Positions 14,101-20,662 of a DNA stretch of 21,785 nt are shown here, piece by piece. The stretch spans positions 1 to 21,785 of the forward strand of contig USBT01000022.1 in NCBI GenBank assembly GCA_900553025.1, written 5' to 3'. The notes beneath the pieces were generated by a model that ran no database searches, was not told where the DNA came from, and saw only the letters and a list, made by a program, of their open reading frames with translations. Source of the DNA: an uncultured Eubacteriales bacterium (GTDB lineage Bacteria; Bacillota; Clostridia; Peptostreptococcales; Anaerovoracaceae). A program made the position numbers and the translations under genes. Each line of letters starts with the position of its first letter. Positions within the stretch are counted from its first letter, which is position 1.

Positions 14101-16503
14101 TCGTTTGATGATATTGAAAAGGACGTTGAGCAGAACGAAGAATTTGCCCTAACACTATATTCAAATCATTTTGTGGATGATACAACGGTACAGCCAAGAC
14201 CACTTGCCAATACTAAGGTTCAGCTAACTGACTTCAATGGTAAAAAGGTGGCTGAAGCTGTTACAGACGATAAAGGCATGGCAAAATTCAAGGTTGATAA
14301 AGCAGGTAAATACATGGCAGGAGTTATAGCGGACGGAGATAAGCCGTTTGAAAACTTTGAACAGCCTTATTGCGAAATAACTGTAAAGACTATGTCTATT
14401 TGGGATTTTGACAAAGCAACCAAAACACTCAAAGGCTTTAAGGCAGGCGAGAATTTTGACAACCAAGCGATGCTTGATATTCCAGATGAAATTGACGGAG
14501 TTGCTGTAGAGCATATAGCAGATAGTGCCTTTAAGTATGCACTATGGGGCTCGAAAGTAAAGAACAAAATAACAGAGCTTCGCATACCTGCCAGTGTAAA
14601 ATCAATAGGAAAAGATGCTTTTAAGGGAAATGATACACTTACAACACTAAAATTCAAAAGCGAGGGTGATAATGAATCATCTCTCGAAAAAATAGATGAA
14701 GGCGCATTCATGTCGTGCGGGCTTCAGACTCTTGATATACCAAGTGGCGTGAAAGAAATCGGCAAGGGTGCATTCAGCATGAATAATATAGAGAGGCTGA
14801 TACTGCCTGAAAGCCTTGAAAAATTAGGAGAGGGTGCATTTGGATGCAATTTGATAGAAAGCGTTATAATTCCAAGTGGCGTTAAAGAATTCCCGACCGC
14901 TGGCAATGGAGTTTTTTATAAGAACTTTAGAGAAAAAACTCAAGGGTCATCCTACAAGGGTTCTCTGCGATATGTAAAAATATTTGACCAAAGTGGAAAG
15001 GCAACAGCCTTCAACACAGGAGGTGTTGTAAATCCAGTTCCTGTTAAGGTTAAATATGTAGATCAAGATGGCAAGAGCCTACGAGATGAAGAAATAGTAT
15101 ACGGATGCAAATATCAAACGACATATGAATCATATGGAAAAGTAACTCTTGGAAACGGTGATAAATCATTTTTGAAAAACTATAATGGTTCAAATGGTAC
15201 TAATTCAGGCAATACACCTTCGGAAATCTTTAAGCGCAAAGAACTTGCTGACGCCATTATAGGTCAGAACTACTTTAGAGATGGGCAGGAATATGTATTC
15301 CCTAAGGAAAATGCACCTAGCATAGAGGGATATGTCAAGCCAGACAAAGATATAAAGAAAACAATCACGCAGACAGACTATGTAGTAGAGTATGTATATC
15401 AGAGCAAAGCTCCTGTGAAAGTCGACAAGACTGAGCTTGAAAAAGCACTCAAAGCTGCTGAGGAAGCAAAGAAAAATATTAAAACAAGTGCTGATGGAAA
15501 AGATGTTGAGCCAGTAGATAAGTGGACAACAACCGAAGAAATGAAAGCACTTGAAGCTGCAATTGCCGAAGCAAGGAAAGTCGATGAAGACGCTAATGCT
15601 AAGCAGGAAGCAGTGAACAAGGCGAAGGCAGATTTAGAGAAAGCAACAAAGAAATTCACAGACAGTTTGAAAGATGGAATGAAGGAAGAACCTAAAGCCG
15701 ACAAGACTGAACTTGAAAAAGCAATCAAGAATGCCGAAGAAGCAAAGAAAAACATCAAAACAAGTGCTGACGGTAAGGATGTTGAGCCTAGTGAAAAGTG
15801 GACAACAGCTGATGAAATGAAAGCACTCGAAGCAGCAATTAGCGAGGCAAGGAAAGTCGATGAAGACGCTAATGCTAAGCAGGAAGCTGTGAACAAGGCA
15901 AAGGCAGATTTAGAGAATGCAACAAAGAAATTCGCAGACAGCCTGAAAGCTGGAATGAAGGTGCAACCACCTACACCGGAAAATCCAGAAGACAATTACC
16001 TTAAGGTTGTTACTGAAGGACAAAATGACAATAGTGTAAAAACTGAAGGCAATAAGATTATTTATACGAAAGGCGTATCAACTAAGGCAGTTTATAAAAT
16101 TGAAGGCGTTGACCTCAAAGCTGGTGATTTACAAGATGTGATACTAGATGGAAAATCTGTAGATAAATCGTACTATGAGGTTAAGAATGGAAGCATAATC
16201 GTGACATTTAAGAAAAACTATGTTGATTCTCTATCGGTTGGCACACATAAAATCACATTCAAGACATCAAAAGGCGATGCAGAAGCAGAACTTGTTGTAA
16301 AACAGCAGGATAGTGCAAGCTCAGAAGCAGGTCAAAAGGATGACGCTAGCAAGGGCGGAACAACTACAGCGAAAGATACTGTCAAAGATAAGGGTACAGG
16401 CAAAACTGGCGACACAGAGAATCCTCTAGGCTATGCCGGACTTACAATCGTAGCCCTAGGCGCAGGATATGTTGTAATTCGAAGAAAGAGAACTATAAGC
16501 TAA
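11128..16503 (+). CDS. Giant wall-anchored protein: atrophied Ig domains, FIVAR, DUF4430-like, BspA leucine-rich repeats, X2-like, sorting tail
   Basis: 1791 aa; AGAAAGGA precedes ATG by about 8 nt. Signal peptide about 1-35. After a unique N-terminal region come Ig-like and atrophied Big-type domains (about 400-630, IIWSSSNSGVISI), a FIVAR module (about 785-853), a divergent DUF4430-like domain (about 859-983; EVTVIDALAAMHADKY, ISYLVNYNYPLL, LKDNDIFSIAI), an Ig-like module (about 990-1088; TDDKGMAKFKVDKAGKY), BspA-type LRR_5 repeats (about 1092-1297; repeated IPSGVKEIGKGAF), a MucBP-like segment (about 1305-1428), two FIVAR modules in 92-aa tandem (about 1432-1615), an X2-like domain (about 1622-1728), a stalk, then GKTGDT, hydrophobic segment and RRKRTIS. 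Riboswitch 2 controls it. Leucine-rich and FIVAR parts suggest adhesion or spacing from the wall; the DUF4430-like part and regulation suggest corrinoid capture. Confidence 0.84.
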   Translation: MYTAKRKDFAKIVVLFISIMLILSASMPTYFVHGTDESYTESEITEANKALDDFLAGEYNNLITNGGTWNPEKEYGRLKSKDGLTYTIGYKMSTSNTPDFTSLNFNFRKFANHRATVFFEGSALDAKTAPNGTQTTIKIKKRPTDEDITVNARLALFKKNSNNIQVQEGKIDPIAQRNIKIILKAPKSENAPVRISVKAYDKDSGKELLKDADNLSVNLYKDKEGREPIANLDGKYDYNVQKNISYYLSVKADNYENYFEECKPTQGGDYKVNLKKKEAAVSEEDTDSLNKISNELNNLYALRPNFATDKNINEFAKSVLKNRDALKGIDFSKVKLEVVESKDTNYIKNDGTIAYKKGELNDYFTANVSVIFKIYYGTASIQAKKHTVTVGWDREYYKQKIEEEAAKVDKNFITKNQALDLDAVEKNFTLPTVLKEDKRNVWSEIIWSSSNSGVISIKNDPTKPFASSAVVKRTTKEETVTLTATFVALDNHLNSNLNETVETFPKVKKTFVVKVKPVQSESAEELKALLDKYYKDITDYGTGAKSSLKDLMNDLQLPRYTRIKDENGKLVFQNKEIKVTSDNPGAVVNGYRVAIDPFAEKKDSNLTVTFTRNGVTATKKIPFTIGSISNEELDKEIKMMDYAKVHYFDGIKGTNKTKDDVRENLRAFQEMYLDKNGEAVWVYEVNGVKGTGVKPDNFFEDSFEAEANGYNKFKSSNNNVVTHENLKVTRQEKTTEVEISSLLSSERFGKWAPKHSENAKLQSLYKQEAKATIKVKGTKNSTSNLVELIKQAKALSQSAVEGDNPGEYPSGAKNALDAAIAKAENLLKTSPTEEQIVSEIAELENAVKAFKEKQNVKKATIWITAGKDNNKLYYAKKIDVRADLAKKYGYVKAEKYSNEVTVIDALAAMHADKYRGDFEANPQNYLKSGPEGWLTKIFGIETYNISYLVNYNYPLLSPGLGSVANNTVLKDNDIFSIAILQGEYPKFDVFLSFDDIEKDVEQNEEFALTLYSNHFVDDTTVQPRPLANTKVQLTDFNGKKVAEAVTDDKGMAKFKVDKAGKYMAGVIADGDKPFENFEQPYCEITVKTMSIWDFDKATKTLKGFKAGENFDNQAMLDIPDEIDGVAVEHIADSAFKYALWGSKVKNKITELRIPASVKSIGKDAFKGNDTLTTLKFKSEGDNESSLEKIDEGAFMSCGLQTLDIPSGVKEIGKGAFSMNNIERLILPESLEKLGEGAFGCNLIESVIIPSGVKEFPTAGNGVFYKNFREKTQGSSYKGSLRYVKIFDQSGKATAFNTGGVVNPVPVKVKYVDQDGKSLRDEEIVYGCKYQTTYESYGKVTLGNGDKSFLKNYNGSNGTNSGNTPSEIFKRKELADAIIGQNYFRDGQEYVFPKENAPSIEGYVKPDKDIKKTITQTDYVVEYVYQSKAPVKVDKTELEKALKAAEEAKKNIKTSADGKDVEPVDKWTTTEEMKALEAAIAEARKVDEDANAKQEAVNKAKADLEKATKKFTDSLKDGMKEEPKADKTELEKAIKNAEEAKKNIKTSADGKDVEPSEKWTTADEMKALEAAISEARKVDEDANAKQEAVNKAKADLENATKKFADSLKAGMKVQPPTPENPEDNYLKVVTEGQNDNSVKTEGNKIIYTKGVSTKAVYKIEGVDLKAGDLQDVILDGKSVDKSYYEVKNGSIIVTFKKNYVDSLSVGTHKITFKTSKGDAEAELVVKQQDSASSEAGQKDDASKGGTTTAKDTVKDKGTGKTGDTENPLGYAGLTIVALGAGYVVIRRKRTIS
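15421..15972 (+). repeat. Tandem 276-bp repeat encoding two FIVAR modules
   Basis: Two units begin at about 15421 and 15697, 276 bp (92 codons) apart. They share long identical runs in protein (AEEAKKNIKTSADGKDVEP, then ARKVDEDANAKQEAVNKAKA) and nearly identical DNA, which points to a recent duplication and to possible copy-number change by slippage or recombination. FIVAR modules are three-helix spacers common in Gram-positive surface proteins. Confidence 0.85.
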
Positions 16504-16544
16504 GATAGCAAGAGATATTTTGCTTATATAATTTAATCTAAAAG

Positions 16545-16588
16545 AATCGTTGGGGTAGTTCACATATGATCTTGCTCCGACGATTTTT
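16545..16588 (+). terminator. Probable terminator after the 1791-aa protein gene
   Basis: aatcgttgggg (16545-16555) pairs with ctccgacgatt (16575-16585), 11 bp with two G-T wobbles, around a 19-nt loop and with T residues after it. A smaller agcaa/ttgct hairpin lies at 16507-16524. Confidence 0.55.
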
Positions 16589-16594
16589 AAGTTG

Positions 16595-16715
16595 TTAAAC
16601 AAAGGCTTTAGCAAAGACTTTTTTAAGTGCTTAAACAAAGATTTTTTAGCACCTAAACAAAGATTTTAGTAAAGAATTTTTCAGTGTTTAAACAAAGAAT
16701 TTTGCAAAGATTTTT
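16595..16715 (+). repeat. Four copies of a (t)taaacaaag motif with a second a-caaaga half
   Basis: The motif ttaaacaaag (ctaaacaaag in the third copy) begins at 16595, 16631, 16653 and 16688, followed in most copies by t-run and (a/t)g(c/t)aaaga. Spacing is 36, 22 and 35 bp. It lies between the terminator of unit 2 and the promoter of unit 3. It has no coding potential. It may be a degenerate tandem repeat or a binding-site cluster. Confidence 0.55.
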
Positions 16716-16728
16716 AACGTAAAAATGC

Positions 16729-16757
16729 TTGTAAATTATGAAATAGAGTTGTATAAT
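16729..16757 (+). promoter_or_regulatory. Promoter of B12 unit 3 (TTGTAA-17 bp-TATAAT)
   Basis: TTGTAA (16729-16734) and a consensus TATAAT (16752-16757) are separated by 17 bp. The predicted start, near 16764, is about 100 nt before the third riboswitch core. Confidence 0.75.
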
Positions 16758-16859
16758 TTATATTATGAATTAGGAGTTCATAATAGCTTCTAAACATACA
16801 ATTTAATATTGCAATCAGCCAAGCTTTTGACCAGTTAATTTTAATATTAATTTTAATGT

Positions 16860-17000
16860 TTAACGGCGAAAGCAAATGCGGAATGAGGTGAAAATCCTCG
16901 CGAGTAGGTCACTGTGAAGCCCATTTTAAGAATGGGATAAGTCAGATACGCAGGCTGTTTTGTGAGGCACTTGCCAATACCGAGGTCGCCTGAGAGCATT
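16860..17000 (+). ncRNA. Cobalamin riboswitch 3, divergent core
   Basis: GCGGAATGAGGTGAAAATCC (about 16878-16897) forms the gagg-tgaaaat-cctc hairpin and is followed by CACTGTGA (16910-16917), a short arm cccatttt-aag-aatggg (16920-16935), and GTCAGATACGCAGG (16941-16954), in the usual order and spacing. The segment before ACTGTGA reads CGAGTAGGTC instead of the GGTCCCGCC found in copies 1 and 2, so the L5-equivalent is changed. A strong terminator follows at 17017-17049. It is a cobalamin-family aptamer; the variant core might change ligand preference or pairing partner. Confidence 0.85.
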
Positions 17001-17016
17001 TAATTTAGATTTTTAC

Positions 17017-17049
17017 ATCTGTGCGATTATCGGTCGTACAGATTTTTTT
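17017..17049 (+). terminator. Terminator hairpin of riboswitch 3
   Basis: atctgtgcga (17017-17026) pairs over 10 bp (one G-T) with tcgtacagat (17034-17043) around a 7-nt loop, with seven T at 17043-17049. It is placed to stop transcription before the 583-aa protein gene. The leader 17050-17215 also holds a 7-bp hairpin catggta/tgccatg (about 17117-17139), and a purine-rich stretch at about 17165-17180 that is too far from the start to be its ribosome site. Confidence 0.9.
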
Positions 17050-17215
17050 ATTGCTAATATCAATTTGCAGAAATTCGATGTCTGCTTTTGAAGGGAGGTA
17101 ACCTATACATCGACAACATGGTATTTCTTCCGTGCCATGCTGAAACTCAAGGAAGGAAATCTTTCGAAGGAAAGGAGAGGGCGATCCGTATTTAATCTAA
17201 AAATCGGGTTGCGAA

Positions 17216-18967
17216 ATGAAGATGAATAATGTTAAAAAAGTCGTTTCTATTTTTGCGATAATTCTGATGCTCATATCCATGATGTATGTGGCATCTTTCG
17301 CAGAGAATGTTAATACGACAATCACGCAAGGATCCCTGACCGTATCGGTTGACAATGCCGTGGAGGGACTGTATTTTGAAGGACATAATGTCAAGAGTAA
17401 CGCTACAAATGGATATTACCCATTTAGTTTCTCGCTAATATTTAGCGATAGAAGTAAGGTAGTAGGAAGACCAATAGTAAAGGAAACAAATGAAAACGGT
17501 GCGACAGTTCAAAATGGCTTCCACTGGGCTTATAAGCAAAATGCTGACGGAACATTCGTTACAGATGAGGACGGAAATTATGTGGAAGACCCTAACACAA
17601 GATATGGTCTTGTAACATTACCTATAGGGAAAAGTTCTGTTGTGGAAATTACAGTTAAGAAAAATGAAAATACTAATGAAATTTTAAAACTCTATTGTGG
17701 TGTGCCTAGTGGAGGAACAACTAATAGTGGAGCAAGTCTATTCGCGTGCTTGCCTGCACCTGGACAATTTACAAATGAGGGTATTGGCGCTGGCGGATGG
17801 GGAGACCCGTTCGATTCAAACGGAGCTTTGAAAGCTAATTCTCAGACAGGAATTTCACTTGGCTTCTTTGGCGGATATGCAGTTTACAAATTTGATAACC
17901 CTATAGCCGATAATCCAGCTAATAAGTACGGTGCAGATTTCATAGTATACGGAAATGCTTTCTGGAACAATTCTGAGCCTGGTTGTATTCAGGTGTCACA
18001 GGACGGCGTTAAATGGTATGATATTGCTGGTTCCAAATACTATGACAGTGATACAATTAAAAACGCATCAATAACATATACAAACCCTAACCCGGCAGAA
18101 GATGCAGCAGTACATAGTCCAGGAACGGCTGGTTCGCTTGCTCCAGTTAATTATACCGGCACCAGAAGCGGAACCATTACAACCAATAATTTCCATAGCC
18201 ACAGCTGGTTCCCACTAAATGCTAATTACTTTGTTGCTAGGAATGGTAACGCTACTGCACTCGACAAAGTAGCTTCATTGTCATTTGCAAGTCGCACGCT
18301 TACAAACGGAGTGACTAATACATTGACACTGGAAGGAACAATGCTTGGTGGAATTTCGTCGACAAATATAACCGACAAGATTGGCTTCGGATATTGCGAT
18401 GCACATCCTAACAAAGAATTAGGTGGCACTATTGCGTATAATCCTTACCAGCAGTTTGCAAACCAAAACGACTATAATACCAAGACAGCTGGAACATCAG
18501 GCGGAGATCCGATTGACATTTCATGGGCGGTTGACTCTAATGGACAACCTGCTAATCTTGGCTCAATTAGATATGTGCGTGTATACACTGGAGCTGCTGC
18601 TATGAATGGTATTTTTGGCGAGATTTCTACTGAGGTTTGCGGTATTGCACCTTGTACTGGGACGACTACACAGGCACCTACATCGGGAGATGCGCTTACG
18701 ATAACTGTTGTTGACGGGTATGGTAATGAGTATACCGATATACCGACTACTAATGGAGGAATAAGTTTAGTGCCAGTTGATAATTTGGAAAACAATATTG
18801 TTGTTTCTGTTTCTGGTGCTGAGAATGTATATATAAATGGTAAGCATGTAAGCTCTCAAGCAACTATAGAATATAGGGGTGAGGATGAACAATTTATACA
18901 AATTATTGCTCAAAGTGGAGATGGCTCACCTTACATAACATACCTAAGAGTACAATCAAATTCATAG
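17216..18967 (+). CDS. Secreted unanchored protein under B12 riboswitch 3
   Basis: 583 aa. Start is ATG 17216 or ATG 17222; neither has a clear ribosome site, which is unusual here. Signal peptide about 1-28 (hydrophobic, ending VASFA). Residues about 30-150 form an N-terminal domain I cannot name. Residues about 165-480 contain LPAPGQFTNEGIGAGGWG, SLGFFGGYAVYKFDNPI, FIVYGNAFWNNSEPGCIQVSQDGVKWYDIAGS and IRYVRVYTGA, a beta-rich lectin-like layout. From memory this resembles 'cell surface proteins' found in Bacteroidetes corrinoid-uptake loci, but I cannot verify that here. The last 90 residues are a module shared with the next gene's N-terminus. There is no sorting motif or transmembrane tail, so it is released or held by another protein. 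Regulation by cobalamin is direct; B12 binding is inferred. Confidence 0.8.
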   Translation: MKMNNVKKVVSIFAIILMLISMMYVASFAENVNTTITQGSLTVSVDNAVEGLYFEGHNVKSNATNGYYPFSFSLIFSDRSKVVGRPIVKETNENGATVQNGFHWAYKQNADGTFVTDEDGNYVEDPNTRYGLVTLPIGKSSVVEITVKKNENTNEILKLYCGVPSGGTTNSGASLFACLPAPGQFTNEGIGAGGWGDPFDSNGALKANSQTGISLGFFGGYAVYKFDNPIADNPANKYGADFIVYGNAFWNNSEPGCIQVSQDGVKWYDIAGSKYYDSDTIKNASITYTNPNPAEDAAVHSPGTAGSLAPVNYTGTRSGTITTNNFHSHSWFPLNANYFVARNGNATALDKVASLSFASRTLTNGVTNTLTLEGTMLGGISSTNITDKIGFGYCDAHPNKELGGTIAYNPYQQFANQNDYNTKTAGTSGGDPIDISWAVDSNGQPANLGSIRYVRVYTGAAAMNGIFGEISTEVCGIAPCTGTTTQAPTSGDALTITVVDGYGNEYTDIPTTNGGISLVPVDNLENNIVVSVSGAENVYINGKHVSSQATIEYRGEDEQFIQIIAQSGDGSPYITYLRVQSNS

Positions 18968-19075
18968 CATTACATGAAGTTTACAGGATACAAATAACAT
19001 ATTTGAATGATTTAATTTAACAACAATATTTCTAATGGTTTAATTAAAACGAATAGAATAATTTTGTTAGTGATT

Positions 19076-19139
19076 AACTGAATATACTGCTAGGCTATGA
19101 AAAAATATGTAGAGTTGAAATAGCCTAGCAGATTCAGTT
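19076..19139 (+). terminator. Long hairpin between the 583-aa and 475-aa protein genes
   Basis: aactgaat (19076-19083) pairs with attcagtt (19132-19139), and ctgctaggcta (19087-19097) with tagcctagcag (19121-19131): 19 bp in all with a 3-nt bulge and a 23-nt loop. A T-rich stretch (ttatattttt) follows. It probably ends unit 3, although the loop is large for a simple terminator. The rest of 18968-19234 shows no gene and no riboswitch. Confidence 0.5.
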
Positions 19140-19234
19140 GTTATATTTTTGATATATTAAGAGTATCAAAGTGTTGTACGAATATTTTTTCGGAATACTT
19201 TTAATATGATGCAAATGGAATTAAAGGATAAATT

Positions 19235-20662
19235 ATGAAATATAAAAGTAAAAAGATATTTTTGTATTTTTTAATTCTCGTAATTATTACATCATTAGCC
19301 AGTATCAATTCGTTTGCCAAAGTAAAAAAGATGGCAAGAACTCCTTCCAGTGGTAAGCAAATAAAAATTATGGTTATAGATGGCTATGATGAAAAATATA
19401 GACCAAAGACTAGCAATGGTAACACTACGTTACAATGGGTAGCGAAGTTAGAGAATACAAGAATTAAAGTTGAGGGAGCTGATAATGTTACTATTAATGG
19501 TACCAAGACTAATGGCGAAGAGGTTCCAATTGGTTATTCGGGTGAAGACGAAAAAACTGTACAGATAATAGCCCAGAGTGGTGAAGAAGCACCATATATA
19601 ACATATTTGAAATTAAAGCAATCGAAAGAAATTAAAACTGAGTATTCGCCACCTGAGGTGGAAGTAACTGGCGGAAAACTTACCGATTCAATGCCAAATG
19701 GTATTACTAAACCTGATAAAAACGGTGTTAGGTGGCGTATAAATGCCGCATATTTTATAGAGATACCCAAAGGAGCTGCCTCTGATAAAAGCCACAAAAT
19801 TTCTTTAACCCTAAAATCAGAAGAATCTTTTAAAACTAAACATGCACTACCTAGCTTCGCTCAAGAAGTGGTTAAGAATGATAAGACCCTTATACAACGG
19901 GTTCGTTTCAGTAACGATGATGTATCTTTGACGAATAAAAAAGTAACATTTACACTAAAAGATGTTAAACCGATTGATCCTATTGATTTTATTAATATTG
20001 TTAAGTATGTACCTGAGTACGAGAAATATAGCGGCATAAGGTGCTACACAGTTTGTGGGCTATCAATAGATAAAGTCTTAAGTAATTCTACGGTTCCATC
20101 AGTATATATATATTGCTACGAAAAGCCAGAGAATGTTGCCAATAAGACAGCTTTAGTTGAGGCTTTAGATAAAGCCCCAAAAGACGGATATTACAACAAA
20201 GATGATAGATACAACGGAAAAAAAGTAAGCAAATTAGGCTTTTGGGAAGACTACAATAAAGCTTTGAAAGCGGCTAAAAAGGTCAATGATGCTAAATTCA
20301 GTGAACAACCGATTGTTGACAAGGCTACCAAAGATTTAAATGAATCAATAGAGAATTTAATCCCAGAGAGCAGGATAAACCCTACTAACCTATACGAAGC
20401 AATCCAAAAATGGCATGGCAAATACCTAGACCAAGGTGACATCAACCATTATAACGATGCCAAGTATTGGTCAAGGACATCATGGAACGCATTTTACACA
20501 GCTAGGAAGAACGCGGAGGAAATGTTGTCGAGCCTCTATGATGAAGCTGGCAATCCAACAGAGACGAACAAGGCTTCGGAAAATACAAAGACCGACAAGC
20601 TAATTGAAGCTTTGGAAAAGGCAGGCAACGCTCTGAAACAGGCACCTGTGGCTGGGGCGTAG
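19235..20662 (+). CDS. Exported FIVAR-containing protein, N-terminal part (frameshifted)
   Basis: 475 aa to the TAG at 20660. AAAGGA (19223-19228) supports ATG 19235. Signal peptide about 1-29 (ending INSFAK). Residues about 43-128 repeat the C-terminal module of the preceding protein: both share V/I-DGY, GA-NV-ING, GEDE, QIIAQSG and PYITYL. Residues about 140-300 are a beta-rich region I cannot name. Helical FIVAR-like modules follow (about 310-375 and 380-470; NKTALVEALDKAPKDGYYN, WSRTSWNAFYTARKNAEEM). The reading frame ends inside a FIVAR module and continues in another frame, so the stop appears to result from a one-base loss at the G4 run 20654-20657. No riboswitch lies directly upstream. 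It is probably a surface protein whose anchor lies beyond the window. Confidence 0.78.
   Translation: MKYKSKKIFLYFLILVIITSLASINSFAKVKKMARTPSSGKQIKIMVIDGYDEKYRPKTSNGNTTLQWVAKLENTRIKVEGADNVTINGTKTNGEEVPIGYSGEDEKTVQIIAQSGEEAPYITYLKLKQSKEIKTEYSPPEVEVTGGKLTDSMPNGITKPDKNGVRWRINAAYFIEIPKGAASDKSHKISLTLKSEESFKTKHALPSFAQEVVKNDKTLIQRVRFSNDDVSLTNKKVTFTLKDVKPIDPIDFINIVKYVPEYEKYSGIRCYTVCGLSIDKVLSNSTVPSVYIYCYEKPENVANKTALVEALDKAPKDGYYNKDDRYNGKKVSKLGFWEDYNKALKAAKKVNDAKFSEQPIVDKATKDLNESIENLIPESRINPTNLYEAIQKWHGKYLDQGDINHYNDAKYWSRTSWNAFYTARKNAEEMLSSLYDEAGNPTETNKASENTKTDKLIEALEKAGNALKQAPVAGA

Noticed and set aside
15399..15995. Reverse-strand open frame of 198 codons with an internal repeat
   Set aside because: Its Ala/Ser/Phe repeats are the mirror of the duplicated FIVAR modules.
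17118..17195. 25-codon open frame in the leader of unit 3 as a possible leader peptide
   Set aside because: The nearest ribosome-like sequence (GGAGG at 17094-17098) is about 19 nt away, the start sits inside a hairpin, and nothing in the peptide suggests control.
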